Source: Halomonas smyrnensis AAD6 (GTDB lineage: Bacteria > Pseudomonadota > Gammaproteobacteria > Pseudomonadales > Halomonadaceae). From it: a DNA stretch of 64,000 nucleotides. Where the stretch lies: the NCBI RefSeq assembly GCF_000265245.1, contig NZ_AJKS02000012.1:1-64000 (forward strand), given 5' to 3'. Below, one piece after another: positions 1 to 8,149 of this stretch. The position numbers and the translations under genes were made by a program. How positions within the stretch are numbered: position 1 is the first letter of the stretch; every line of letters starts with the position of its first letter. The notes beneath the pieces are model-generated. The model saw only the letters and a list, made by a program, of their open reading frames with translations. It was not told the origin of the DNA and did no database searches.

Positions 1-351
1 CTTTTGCCGACTTGGGTGGCCTACGTGACCTTGTCAGAAGTTGGGGCTAACTATTTAGCTTCTCAGGGTTATGGTGGTACCAAAATCCAACTGTCGCTTG
101 AGGACGTGGCTAACCTCATCGTGACAGTGCCCCCTCTTGATGAACAAGACGCCATCAGTAAGTTCATCGACCAAGAAACAGCTCGCATTGATGCCTTGGT
201 GGAAGAAGGTGAATCGGTTATTGAGTTGATGAAGGAACGCCGCTCTGCCCTAATTTCCGCCGCAGTCACCGGCAAGATCGACGTGCGCGGCTGGACGCCG
301 CCAGCCGACGCGGCGCCAGTCGATCAGGAAGCTCGCATGGAGGCGGTATGA
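1..351 (+). CDS. hsdS: Type I restriction-modification specificity subunit HsdS, C-terminal part (cut by window start)
   Basis: The reading frame is open from the first base, so the gene begins upstream of the window; about 116 codons remain. The visible part has the end of a target recognition domain (VTVPPLDEQDAI) followed by the conserved helical spacer of HsdS (ISKFIDQETARIDALVEE, then ERRSALISAAVTGKIDVR). HsdS directs the HsdM/HsdR complex to its DNA site. The last codons overlap the next gene by 4 bp (ATGA). The first ~250 bases are clearly less GC-rich than the following DNA, as is common in exchanged recognition domains. The partner hsdM is expected upstream, outside the window. Confidence 0.88.
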   Translation, partial: LLPTWVAYVTLSEVGANYLASQGYGGTKIQLSLEDVANLIVTVPPLDEQDAISKFIDQETARIDALVEEGESVIELMKERRSALISAAVTGKIDVRGWTPPADAAPVDQEARMEAV

Positions 352-1289
352 CCCAGGGGCGCAGCATCCGGCTGTTCCTGGTGGACGGCACGCCCAACGG
401 CCTGCTAACCGCCGAAATCATGAACTGGACCGGTCATGTGCTCACCGGGCCGCGCAGCAAGTTGAGCGAGCTGGTACAGCGCCCGGAGTGCGGCCGCACC
501 GGGATCTACTTCCTGGTCGGGCCGGACCCCGAGAACAGCCTGCGCCCGCTGGTCTACATCGGCGAGAGCGACGACGTGGCCACGCGCCTCAAGCAGCACA
601 ATCGCCCCGAGGAGAAGGGTGGCAAGGACTTCTGGGAGAAGGTCTGTCTGGTCACCAGCAAGGATCAGAACCTGACCAAGGCGCATGTGAAGTACCTCGA
701 GAGCTTGCTGATCCAGAATGCCGGCGAAGTCGGTCGCTGCAAGCTAATCAACGGAACCGCCCATGAGTACATCGGCCTGCCCGAGTCCGATCGCGCCGAC
801 ATGGCCTTCTTCATGGAGCAGGTACGCACCGTGCTGCCGGTGCTAGGGCTCGACTTCCTGCGCGACCGCCCGATGCCCTCCAGCACCACCTCCGAACCCG
901 CCGAGCCCAAGCGCCAGCCGTCACCGCGCTTCGTGGCCGAGGTGCCCCGCTTCGGCATCAGGGCCCTGGGCCAGGAGATCGACGGGGAGTTCTACGTGCT
1001 GGAGGGCTCCCTGGCCCGGGGCAGCTGGACCGGCAGCGATGGCGGCTACCAAAGCCTGTACCAGCAGCTCTGCGACGATGGGGTGCTGGTCGAGGCCGAA
1101 CAGGGCCTGCGGCGTTTCGCCAGCGACTTCGCCTTCTCGAGCCCCAGCGCCGCGGCCGCTGTGGTCTCCGGCCGGAGTGCCAACGGGCGCGAGCACTGGA
1201 AGCTCGAGGGCACCGGCCAGACCTACGCCGCCTGGCAGGATCAGCAGGTTAGCGCCGCTGCCTCCATCGAGGAGCCTTGCCTAGACTAG
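348..1289 (+). CDS. GIY-YIG nuclease family protein with C-terminal DUF4357
   Basis: A 313-residue protein. The GIY-YIG core is at about residues 50-90 (GIYFLVG, then VYIGESDDV and TRLKQHN). The C-terminal ~90 residues (ARGSWTGSDGGYQSL, then SPSAAAAVVSGRSANG) fit DUF4357. Proteins with this architecture are often carried inside type I restriction operons; whether this one cuts DNA or plays an accessory role is not known. It overlaps the hsdS stop by 4 bp, so it is probably co-translated with hsdS. GC content is high, like the core genome and unlike the start of hsdS. The product class is clear, the biological role is inferred from context only. Confidence 0.82.
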   Translation: MTQGRSIRLFLVDGTPNGLLTAEIMNWTGHVLTGPRSKLSELVQRPECGRTGIYFLVGPDPENSLRPLVYIGESDDVATRLKQHNRPEEKGGKDFWEKVCLVTSKDQNLTKAHVKYLESLLIQNAGEVGRCKLINGTAHEYIGLPESDRADMAFFMEQVRTVLPVLGLDFLRDRPMPSSTTSEPAEPKRQPSPRFVAEVPRFGIRALGQEIDGEFYVLEGSLARGSWTGSDGGYQSLYQQLCDDGVLVEAEQGLRRFASDFAFSSPSAAAAVVSGRSANGREHWKLEGTGQTYAAWQDQQVSAAASIEEPCLD

Positions 1290-1299
1290 CCATCAACAC

Positions 1300-1328
1300 G
1301 AGGGCATCGCACAACGAGTGATGCCCTC
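1300..1328 (+). terminator. Hairpin between the GIY-YIG and SRAP genes
   Basis: Inverted repeat GAGGGCATC / GATGCCCTC with an 11-base loop, just after the GIY-YIG stop codon. There is no T-run, so it could be a weak terminator or an mRNA processing or stability element. Confidence 0.35.
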
Positions 1329-1344
1329 CCGATGGAGGTAAGTC

Positions 1345-2007
1345 ATGTGCGGCCGCTTCGCGCTCTTCAGCCCCTACCCCAAGCTCGCCGAGGCCCTGCG
1401 CCTGCCGCCGGCGCGGCACGACCTGATACCCCGCTATAACGTCACGCCAGGCACCTGGATCACGGCAGTTCGGCAGCTCGAGGAGGATGACGCGCCGGTC
1501 ATGGACGAGCTGTGGTGGGGCTACAAGCCCCACTGGGCGGGCGACAAGGCCCCACAGCCGATCAATGCCACCGTCGAGAAGGTGGCGACCTCCCACTACT
1601 TTCGCGGGGCCTTCGCCCACCACCGCTGCCTGATACCGGCCGATGGCTGGTACGAGTGGAAGCCGGTAGAGGGCCACAAGCAGCCGCATTTCCTGACTCG
1701 CCGCGATGGGGAGCCGCTATGGCTGGCAGGGATCTGGGCCGAGCGCGCCGATGGTAAGCCCGGCTGTGCCATCCTGACCGAGCCAGGCCGAGGCGCGGCC
1801 AAGGTGATCCATGACCGCATGCCCCTGGCCCTGGACGACGCCAGCCTGGCGCCGTGGTTGGACCCGGCGCTGAGCGAACGTGAAGCGATTCGCCAGGTGG
1901 TGCATCACCTGGATGCCGATGCGATCACGCATTGGCCGGTGAGCCCCCGGGTCAATCGCCCTACTCAGAATGATGCCGACCTCATCGCCCCGCTGGGCGA
2001 GCCATGA
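1345..2007 (+). CDS. SOS response-associated peptidase family protein (SRAP, HMCES/YedK)
   Basis: A 220-residue protein starting MCGRFALF; Cys2, exposed after removal of Met1, is the residue that SRAP proteins crosslink to abasic sites in single-stranded DNA. Further family marks are the RYNVTPG segment (near residue 30), WWGYKPHW, a PINA-x-E region and the ADGWYEWK motif (near residue 100) with the active-site Glu. A good ribosome binding site (GGAGG) lies upstream. The gene sits between the GIY-YIG nuclease and hsdR, suggesting recruitment into the restriction locus; protection of abasic or damaged DNA produced during restriction is a plausible but unproven role. It may also simply be a cargo gene. 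Confidence 0.88.
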   Translation: MCGRFALFSPYPKLAEALRLPPARHDLIPRYNVTPGTWITAVRQLEEDDAPVMDELWWGYKPHWAGDKAPQPINATVEKVATSHYFRGAFAHHRCLIPADGWYEWKPVEGHKQPHFLTRRDGEPLWLAGIWAERADGKPGCAILTEPGRGAAKVIHDRMPLALDDASLAPWLDPALSEREAIRQVVHHLDADAITHWPVSPRVNRPTQNDADLIAPLGEP

Positions 2008-2112
2008 GGCCGGCCTGTCGCCCCAGGCAGTGGCCATATTGGTGTTTTTTCGCGGCGGCTCTCTTAGGCTTGTAGGATTAGCGGATAACGAAAGACATCG
2101 CAGGGAGCGAGC

Positions 2113-5100
2113 ATGGCGGACAGCAGGGAAGCGCAGTTCCAGCAGGACATCATCGATGCCATGGCCGCCGGTGGCTGGCGCGTGGGCCAGGCCAGCGGCT
2201 ATGACCGGGTCAATGCCGTCTACCCCGAGGACCTGGTCGGCTACTTCCAAGAGGCCTACCCGGAGCGCTGGGACAAGTTCGCCAAGGCGCACTCCAAGGA
2301 TCCCGAGACGGCGCTGATCAAGGCGGTGGTGCGGCAGTTGGAGCGTGTCGGTACCCTCGAGGTGCTGCGCCATGGCTTCAAGGTGCCGGGCAACCGGATC
2401 GAGCTGTGCAGCTTCAAGCCCGACCATGGCATGAACCCGGACGCGCAGGCGCGCTACCGGGCGAATCGGCTACGGGTGGTGCCTGAGGTCTCCTACTCGC
2501 CCCACGCCCGCGAGAGCGCCTCAGGGAGCGCCCAGGGGGCAGGGAAAGGCTATAACCCGCGCCTGGATCTGGTGATTTTCGTCAACGGCCTGCCGGTAGC
2601 CACCCTCGAGCTCAAGAGCGCCTTCAAGCAGTCGGTCGAGAACGCCAAGCGCCAGTACCGCGACGACCGCCCGGTGAAGGACCCCGTGACCCGCAAGCCG
2701 GAGCCGCTGCTGACCTTCAAGCGCGGCGCCCTGGTGCACTTCGCGGTCAGCCAGGACGAGGTGGCGATGACCACCAAGCTGGCCGGCAAGGATACCTTCT
2801 TTCTGCCCTTCAACCAGGGCACCGAAGACGGCGGCGCCGGTAACCCGCCGGCGCCTGATGACGCCACCTATGCCACCGCCTATCTGTGGGATCGGGTGTT
2901 CCAGCCCGATGCCTGGCTGAAGATCCTGGGCCGCTTCCTGCACCTGGAGCAGGTCACCAAGGAGGACTTCGAAGGCCGCCGCCAGACCAAGGAGACGCTG
3001 ATCTTCCCCCGCTTCCACCAGTGGGACGTGGTCAACCGTCTGGTGGAGACCACCCGCCATGAAGGGCCGGGGAGCCGCTACCTGGTGCAGCACAGCGCCG
3101 GGTCGGGCAAGTCCAACTCGATCGCCTGGACGGCCCACCAGCTGGCGAACCTGTATGACGAGTATGGCCACAAGCGGTTCAACTCGGTGATCGTGGTCAC
3201 CGACCGCACGGTGCTCGACAGCCAGCTGCAGGACACCATCTACCAGTTCGAGCATGCGCACGGGGTGGTGTGCCCGATCACCCGCGACATCGGCAACCAG
3301 AGCAAGTCCGAGCAGCTGGCGGCAGCGCTCGAGACCAATACCCGCATCATCATCGTCACCATCCAGACCTTCCCGGCGCTGTTCGATGCCCTGGACAAGC
3401 GCCCCCAGCTGGCCCAGGGCAGCTATGCGGTGATCGCCGACGAGGCCCACTCCTCCCAGACCGGCTCCTCGGCCAGCAAGCTCAAGGCGCTGCTGGCGGC
3501 CGCTGGAGAGGCCACGGGGGACGATGAGGAGGTGAGCGCCGAGGCGCTGATGGATGCCGCCGTGAGTGCGCGCAAGCCAAGCGAGAAGATCAGCTACTAC
3601 GCCTTCACCGCCACCCCCAAGGCCAAGACCCTGGAGCTGTTCGGCCAAGCCCCCGATCCCGAGCTGCCGCCCAGCAGCGACAACAAGCCCGAGCCCTTCC
3701 ACCTCTACTCGATGCGCCAGGCCATCGAGGAGGGCTTCATCCTCGACGTGCTGGAGCGTTACACCACCTACAGCACCGCCTGGAAGCTTGCTCACCCGGA
3801 TGGCGACGATCAGGAGGTGGATGCCAAGAAGGCCTCACGTACCCTGGCCAAGTGGGTAAGGTTGCACCCGCACAACATCGGCCAGAAGGTGGAAGTGATC
3901 GTCGAGCACTACCGGGCCAACGTGAAGCACCTGCTGGATGGCCAGGCCAAGGCCATGGTGGTCACCGCCAGCCGCCAGGAGGCGGTACGCTATGCCCTCG
4001 CCATGCGCCAGTACGTGAAGGAGCAGGGGTACCAGGACGTGCACCCGCTGGTGGCCTTCTCGGGTAGCGTGCTCCCGGACGGCGTGATCGAGGAGGAGGT
4101 CACCGAGACCAGCGCCAAGCTCAACCCGGGCCTCAAGGGGCGCGACCTGGCCGAGGCCTTCGACACCGATGACTACAACGTCATGATCGCGGCCAACAAG
4201 TTCCAGACCGGCTTCGACCAGCCCAAGCTGTGCGCCATGTACGTGGACAAGAAGCTGCAGGGGGTGGACTGCGTGCAGACCCTCTCACGGCTGAACCGCA
4301 TCTTCCCGGGCAAGGAGACCTTCATCCTCGACTTCTTCAACGACCCCGAGGAGATCATCGGCGCCTTCGCCCCCTACTATCGCAAGGCCGAGCTGGCCGA
4401 CGTCTCCGACGTCAATGTGGTCTATGACCTGCAGCAGACCCTGGATGCCAGCGGGATCTATCATTGGGAAGAGGTCGAGGCCTTCGCCGCGGCCTTCTTC
4501 GACCCCAAGGCCCCTGCCAGCAAGCTCAGCTACTACTGCAAGCCGGCCAAGGAACGCTTCACCACGCGTTACAAGGCGATCGTCGATCAGCTCCAGACCT
4601 GGCAGGCGGCGAGGCAGCAGGCCGAGCAGCAGGGCGATCAGGCGGGCGTGCACCGCGCCGATCAGGAGCTCAAGGACGCCGGCACCACCCGCGACGAGCT
4701 GGACCTGTTCCGCAAGAACCTCGCCAGCTTCGTTCGCACTTATGAGTTCCTGTCCCAGATCGTGCACTTCGACGACCGCGAGCTGGAGCAGCTCTGCGTG
4801 TTCGCCAAGCACCTCCAGCCGCTGCTGCGCACCGACCGGATCGGGGAAGACACCATCGACGTCAGCGAGCTCGAGCTGACCCACTACCGCCTGACCAAGC
4901 GCGCCGAGCACCAGCTGCGCCTGGAGGAGGAACAGGGCGACTATGGCCTGCAGCCGATCAGCGAGGTCGGCTCCGGCAAGCCTTATGACCCCGAGAAGCA
5001 GCGCCTCGACGAGATCATCGACAAGCTGAACGACCTCTACGGGGCCGAGGTCAGCGACGACGACAAGCTGCACTTCGCCAACGGCATCGCCGACCGCATC

Positions 5101-5313
5101 GAACGCGACGAATCGGTGATGGCCCAGATCCGGCACCATGACGCGGATCAGGTGATGCACGGGCTATTCCCCAAGAAAGTCGAAGCAGCCGTCATGGATG
5201 CCATTGGCGACCACGAGAAGCTCTCGATGCCGCTGCTGGAGGACGAGAAGACCGGGCGGGAGTTCGCGCTGCTGATCCTCAAGCTGCTGGCGGGGCGGGA
5301 GGCTCGAACTTAG
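2113..5313 (+). CDS. hsdR: Type I restriction endonuclease subunit R (HsdR)
   Basis: A 1066-residue protein, normal for HsdR. The N-terminal PD-(D/E)xK nuclease motif is at about residues 152-172 (LDLVIFVNG, then TLELK). The SF2 motor follows: Walker A HSAGSGKSNS near residue 325, DEAH near 441, the AFTATPKAK motif near 497 and SRLNRIFPGK (motif VI) near 723. The last ~250 residues are helical, as in the part that docks HsdM. HsdR translocates DNA and cleaves unmethylated targets with HsdM2HsdS. An AGGGAG ribosome site precedes ATG. It is separated from the SRAP gene by 105 bp, so it may have its own promoter. No frameshift is seen; the enzyme looks intact. Confidence 0.95.
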   Translation: MADSREAQFQQDIIDAMAAGGWRVGQASGYDRVNAVYPEDLVGYFQEAYPERWDKFAKAHSKDPETALIKAVVRQLERVGTLEVLRHGFKVPGNRIELCSFKPDHGMNPDAQARYRANRLRVVPEVSYSPHARESASGSAQGAGKGYNPRLDLVIFVNGLPVATLELKSAFKQSVENAKRQYRDDRPVKDPVTRKPEPLLTFKRGALVHFAVSQDEVAMTTKLAGKDTFFLPFNQGTEDGGAGNPPAPDDATYATAYLWDRVFQPDAWLKILGRFLHLEQVTKEDFEGRRQTKETLIFPRFHQWDVVNRLVETTRHEGPGSRYLVQHSAGSGKSNSIAWTAHQLANLYDEYGHKRFNSVIVVTDRTVLDSQLQDTIYQFEHAHGVVCPITRDIGNQSKSEQLAAALETNTRIIIVTIQTFPALFDALDKRPQLAQGSYAVIADEAHSSQTGSSASKLKALLAAAGEATGDDEEVSAEALMDAAVSARKPSEKISYYAFTATPKAKTLELFGQAPDPELPPSSDNKPEPFHLYSMRQAIEEGFILDVLERYTTYSTAWKLAHPDGDDQEVDAKKASRTLAKWVRLHPHNIGQKVEVIVEHYRANVKHLLDGQAKAMVVTASRQEAVRYALAMRQYVKEQGYQDVHPLVAFSGSVLPDGVIEEEVTETSAKLNPGLKGRDLAEAFDTDDYNVMIAANKFQTGFDQPKLCAMYVDKKLQGVDCVQTLSRLNRIFPGKETFILDFFNDPEEIIGAFAPYYRKAELADVSDVNVVYDLQQTLDASGIYHWEEVEAFAAAFFDPKAPASKLSYYCKPAKERFTTRYKAIVDQLQTWQAARQQAEQQGDQAGVHRADQELKDAGTTRDELDLFRKNLASFVRTYEFLSQIVHFDDRELEQLCVFAKHLQPLLRTDRIGEDTIDVSELELTHYRLTKRAEHQLRLEEEQGDYGLQPISEVGSGKPYDPEKQRLDEIIDKLNDLYGAEVSDDDKLHFANGIADRIERDESVMAQIRHHDADQVMHGLFPKKVEAAVMDAIGDHEKLSMPLLEDEKTGREFALLILKLLAGREART

Positions 5314-5377
5314 CCAGCAAGAGCTCCATTGCCGTAGGCGCGATAGACCATGATCAAAGAACGCAGGGAGATGAATG

Positions 5378-5752
5378 ATGAGCTTCACCACAAGAACCAT
5401 CTTGGCAGCGAGCTTGATTCTGCTTAGCGCTGCCACAGCTCATGGCCAGGGATACGACAACTACAGCACGCCTGGAATCAATGAAGGAGCGATCGGCTCG
5501 GGATACGACGACTACAGCACTCCCGGGATTAACGAGGGCAATATTGGCTCAGGCTACGATGATTACAGCACCCCCGGGATCAACGAGGGCAACATCGGGT
5601 CCGGCTACGATGATTACAGCACCCCCGGCATCAACGAAGGCAACATCGGGTCGGGCTACGATGACTACAGTACTCCCGACATCAATGAAGGCGCGATCGG
5701 CTCTGGCTATGACGACTACAGCACACCCGGGGTTGATGAAGGTGCCTGGTAG
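5378..5752 (+). CDS. Small secreted protein made of 17-residue tandem repeats, unknown function
   Basis: A predicted signal peptide (about 24 residues, ending ATAHGQ) is followed by five complete 17-residue units of consensus GYDDYSTPGINEGNIGS and a sixth, shortened unit ending in EGAW. The mature protein has no Cys and is rich in Gly, Asp, Tyr and Ser, so it is acidic and probably extended or disordered. The unit is 51 bp in DNA and the central copies are almost identical, consistent with recent duplication. ATG at 5378 is 8 bases from the AGGGAG ribosome site; ATG at 5375 is also possible. It lies between hsdR and the putative island edge. I do not recognise the family; calcium binding or a surface role would be speculation. 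Confidence 0.7.
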   Translation: MSFTTRTILAASLILLSAATAHGQGYDNYSTPGINEGAIGSGYDDYSTPGINEGNIGSGYDDYSTPGINEGNIGSGYDDYSTPGINEGNIGSGYDDYSTPDINEGAIGSGYDDYSTPGVDEGAW

Positions 5753-5878
5753 TCGGCCCAATACCTCTCAGAACAGTGGCAGAACATAGCTTTTGGGGGC
5801 ATTTTTGGGGGCATAACTTTTATTCAATAATGCCTTTATTGTTAATTTACAAATACTTATAATAACTTTTGCAGAGAC
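5753..5878. other. AT-rich spacer at the putative island edge
   Basis: A stretch much richer in A and T than its surroundings (especially 5815-5875). It has no plausible gene. It contains the 12-bp tandem repeat described separately and runs straight into the ssrA-like repeats. Such AT-rich junctions are typical beside integrase attachment sites. Confidence 0.5.
5791..5814. repeat. Two perfect tandem copies of a 12-bp motif
   Basis: TTTTGGGGGCAT at 5791-5802 is repeated exactly at 5803-5814. The motif lies about 65 bp left of the ssrA-like attachment core. Short direct repeats close to an attachment core are candidate arm-type sites for a tyrosine integrase or its excisionase; no integrase gene is inside the window, so this is inference. 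Confidence 0.5.
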
Positions 5879-6175
5879 GCCGCCTCCACCAAACTCAGAG
5901 AAAGGCCACCCTCCACGGGTGGCCTTTTTCGTTTGCGCATCCCCAACCCGCCGAGGCGGTGTCGGCCCTCTCTCGACGACCCGAGCCGATTCCCGCCGCC
6001 TCTACCAAGCTCAGAGAAAGGCCACCCTCCACGGGTGGCGTTTTGCGTTTGAGAAGAGCCAGGCGTCGCCGACACGGTGTCGGCCCTCTCTCGACGACCC
6101 GAGTCGATCCCCGCCGCCTCTACCAAGCTCAGAGAAAGGCCTCCCTCCACGGGTGGCGTTTTTCGTTTGGGCATC
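5879..6175 (+). repeat. Three tandem copies of an ssrA (tmRNA) 3'-end-like segment with terminator; putative attachment site
   Basis: Units start at 5879, 5995 and 6113 (periods 116 and 118 bp; the third stops after its terminator). Each begins GCCGCCTCCACCA or GCCGCCTCTACCA, continues CTCAGAGAAAGGCC and forms a terminator hairpin. Copies 2 and 3 are preceded by CGATTCCC or CGATCCCC, so the string reads like the T-loop plus acceptor strand of tmRNA ending in CCA. The acceptor strand of copy 1 would pair with a GGGGGCG 5' end leaving the G3-U70 wobble typical of tmRNA and tRNA-Ala. The rest of ssrA is absent here, so these are 3' fragments, as left by integration into the 3' end of ssrA. The intact gene would lie left of the window. 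Confidence 0.55.
5901..5930 (+). terminator. Rho-independent terminator in first ssrA-like copy
   Basis: Stem GGCCACCC / GGGTGGCC with a TCCAC loop, followed by TTTTT. Copies at 6017-6044 and 6135-6164 repeat the structure with small changes (the third has a T-T mismatch in the stem). Confidence 0.75.
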
Positions 6176-6310
6176 TCCATAACCTGCCGACTCATACGAT
6201 GCCGTTCCAGCGGGCCAGTGCTGACGAGGCATGACGCATAGATCTCGGCTTGCTGACGGCACGATCCGCTGCGATATGATGAAGCCTCCCCCGCCGGACG
6301 CGAGCCCCGC
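6176..6310. other. Spacer between ssrA-like repeats and ddpX
   Basis: No gene and no clear promoter were recognised in these 135 bases. They return to core-like GC content. Confidence 0.4.
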
Positions 6311-7054
6311 ATGGCCGATCATCTTCCGCCCATCCCCGAACGCCCCGAACCCGACTGGGCCGCCGTCGAGCGCCGCCCGATCGTCGAGTGCGATGAGCCG
6401 CTGGTGCCGGTCAGCCTGGCGCCCGCGCCGCTGCGTGCCTATCCCGTCTACGCCCGGCTCGGCATTCCCGGCGCCGTCCACGAATGCTACGTTCGCGAGG
6501 GCGTGTATCGCCGACTGCTGGCGGTGGCCCGCGCCCTGCCGGAGGGCCTCAGCCTGCTGGTGATTGACGGCTGGCGCCCGTGGCGGGTGCAGCAGTACCT
6601 CTTCGACACGCTGCAGGAGACGATCCGGGCGCGCCACCCGGAACTCGATGCCGAGACCCTGGCGGCGCGCACCCGGGAGTTCGTCGCCCTGCCGAGCCAG
6701 TCGCCGGAGGCACCGAGCCCGCACCTGACCGGCGGCGCCGTGGACGTCACCCTGTGCGATGCCGACGGCCTGCCGCTGGACATGGGCACGCTGTTCGACG
6801 AGGCCGTGCCGGCCTCCCACAGCGCCGCGCTGGAACGCCTGGACGCGCCCGACGACGCCGAGCGCCGCGCCCGCGACCATCGCCGCCTGCTGTATCACGC
6901 CATGGCCGCCGAGGGCTTCACCAACCTGCCGAGCGAGTGGTGGCACTTCGACCTCGACGATCCGCTGTGGGCCCACTACGGCGACCATCCCGCCGCCCGC
7001 TACGGCGCCACCCGGCCGGTAACGCTGGAGAGCCGCTGGCGGCGCGGCGTCTAG
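6311..7054 (+). CDS. ddpX: D-alanyl-D-alanine dipeptidase, M15D (DdpX/VanX) family
   Basis: A 247-residue zinc peptidase. The zinc-binding and catalytic signature is visible: SPHLTGGAVDVTL (the His and Asp ligands of the SxHxxGxAxD motif, about residue 137) and SEWWHFD (about residue 215) with the catalytic Glu and third ligand His. Members hydrolyse D-Ala-D-Ala, in Gram-negatives usually for recycling or as a carbon and nitrogen source rather than for vancomycin resistance. No signal peptide is visible, so it is cytoplasmic. It stands alone, is convergent with gap, and is the first clearly chromosomal gene right of the putative island edge. Confidence 0.87.
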   Translation: MADHLPPIPERPEPDWAAVERRPIVECDEPLVPVSLAPAPLRAYPVYARLGIPGAVHECYVREGVYRRLLAVARALPEGLSLLVIDGWRPWRVQQYLFDTLQETIRARHPELDAETLAARTREFVALPSQSPEAPSPHLTGGAVDVTLCDADGLPLDMGTLFDEAVPASHSAALERLDAPDDAERRARDHRRLLYHAMAAEGFTNLPSEWWHFDLDDPLWAHYGDHPAARYGATRPVTLESRWRRGV

Positions 7055-7084
7055 CACCACCCCGCCTTCCCACGGCCAGACACG

Positions 7085-7118
7085 ACGACGCCGGGCCACT
7101 CAAGTGGCCCGGCGTCGT
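7085..7118. terminator. Shared hairpin between convergent ddpX and gap
   Basis: Perfect 16-bp inverted repeat (ACGACGCCGGGCCACT and its complement, separated by CA). It is placed midway between two converging genes, so it may stop transcription from both sides, although neither side has a long T-run. Confidence 0.6.
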
Positions 7119-7144
7119 TCGGCGCGGCGCTTACGCCGGCGGGA

Positions 7145-8149
7145 TCAGGCCGCGGCGTGCATCGCCAGGGCGGTATCCAGCATGCGGTTGGAGAAGCCCC
7201 ACTCGTTGTCGTACCAGGCCATGACCTTCACCAGGCGACCGTTGGTCACGCGGGTGTGATTGCTGTCGAAGGTGGAGGAGTTGGCGTCATGGTTGAAGTC
7301 GATGGACACCAGCGGCTGGGCGTTGACCGCCAGCACCGGCGACGCCTGGGCCGCCTCGGCGACGATGGCGTTGATCTCTTCCTTGGTGGTATCGCGGCCC
7401 GCGGTGAAGGTCAGGTCCACCAGCGAGACGTTGATCACCGGCACGCGCACCGCCAGGCCATCGAGCTTGCCATCCAGTTCCGGCAGCACCAGCCCCACCG
7501 CCGCGGCGGCACCGGTCTTGGTCGGAATCATGGAATGCGTGGCGCTGCGGGCCCGGTAGGGGTCCGTGTGGTAGACGTCGGACAGGTTCTGATCGTTGGT
7601 GTAGGCGTGCACCGTGGTCATCAGGCCGTTCTCGATGCCCACCGTCTCGTTCAGCACCTTGGCCACCGGGGCCAGGCAGTTGGTGGTGCAGGAGGCGTTG
7701 GACACCACCTTGTGCTCCGCGGTCAGCACGCTCTCGTTGACACCGAAGACCACGGTGGCGTCGGCGTCCGGGCTCGGGGCGGACACCAGCACGCGTCCGG
7801 CGCCGGCCTCGAGGTGCTTGCCGGCATCGGCGCGCTTGGTGAACAGGCCGGTGCACTCCATCACCAGGTCCACGCCCAGACGCTCCCAGGGCAGCTGGGC
7901 CGGGTCACGCTCGGAGCTGATCTCGATGCGATCGCCGTCCACCGTCAGGCTGCTCTCGTCGTGGGAGACCTCGAACGGGAAGTGGCCGTGCACGGTGTCG
8001 TGGCGCAGCAGGTGGGCGTTGAGGGCCGGATCACCCAGGTCGTTGATGGCGACGACCTGCACCCGGTCGCGATAGCCACCCTCGTACAGGGCACGAAACA
8101 CGTTGCGACCGATACGACCGAAACCGTTGATGGCGATCTTGAGCGTCAT
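7145..8149 (-). CDS. gap: Glyceraldehyde-3-phosphate dehydrogenase, type I
   Basis: A 334-residue cytoplasmic enzyme. The Rossmann motif [10 protein letters not shown] is at residues 7-16 and Asp37 in INDLGD points to NAD preference. The catalytic Cys154 lies in SNASCTTNC and His181 in TVHAYTND. The C-terminal [12 protein letters not shown] motif is intact. It oxidises glyceraldehyde 3-phosphate to 1,3-bisphosphoglycerate, or works in reverse in gluconeogenesis. The sequence is closest in style to the Pseudomonas GAPDH once named Epd; erythrose-4-phosphate dehydrogenase activity cannot be excluded. It is divergent from pyk. Confidence 0.93.
   Translation of the reverse strand: MTLKIAINGFGRIGRNVFRALYEGGYRDRVQVVAINDLGDPALNAHLLRHDTVHGHFPFEVSHDESSLTVDGDRIEISSERDPAQLPWERLGVDLVMECTGLFTKRADAGKHLEAGAGRVLVSAPSPDADATVVFGVNESVLTAEHKVVSNASCTTNCLAPVAKVLNETVGIENGLMTTVHAYTNDQNLSDVYHTDPYRARSATHSMIPTKTGAAAAVGLVLPELDGKLDGLAVRVPVINVSLVDLTFTAGRDTTKEEINAIVAEAAQASPVLAVNAQPLVSIDFNHDANSSTFDSNHTRVTNGRLVKVMAWYDNEWGFSNRMLDTALAMHAAA

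Noticed and set aside
2521-5160. Long open frames on the minus strand across hsdR
   Set aside because: They are antiparallel to a complete HsdR with all motifs, have low-complexity Leu/Gly/His-rich translations and no ribosome sites. High GC leaves such frames open by chance.
5869-7099. Open frames running through the ssrA-like repeats
   Set aside because: Their translations repeat because the DNA repeats; they cross terminators and show no start signals or homology.
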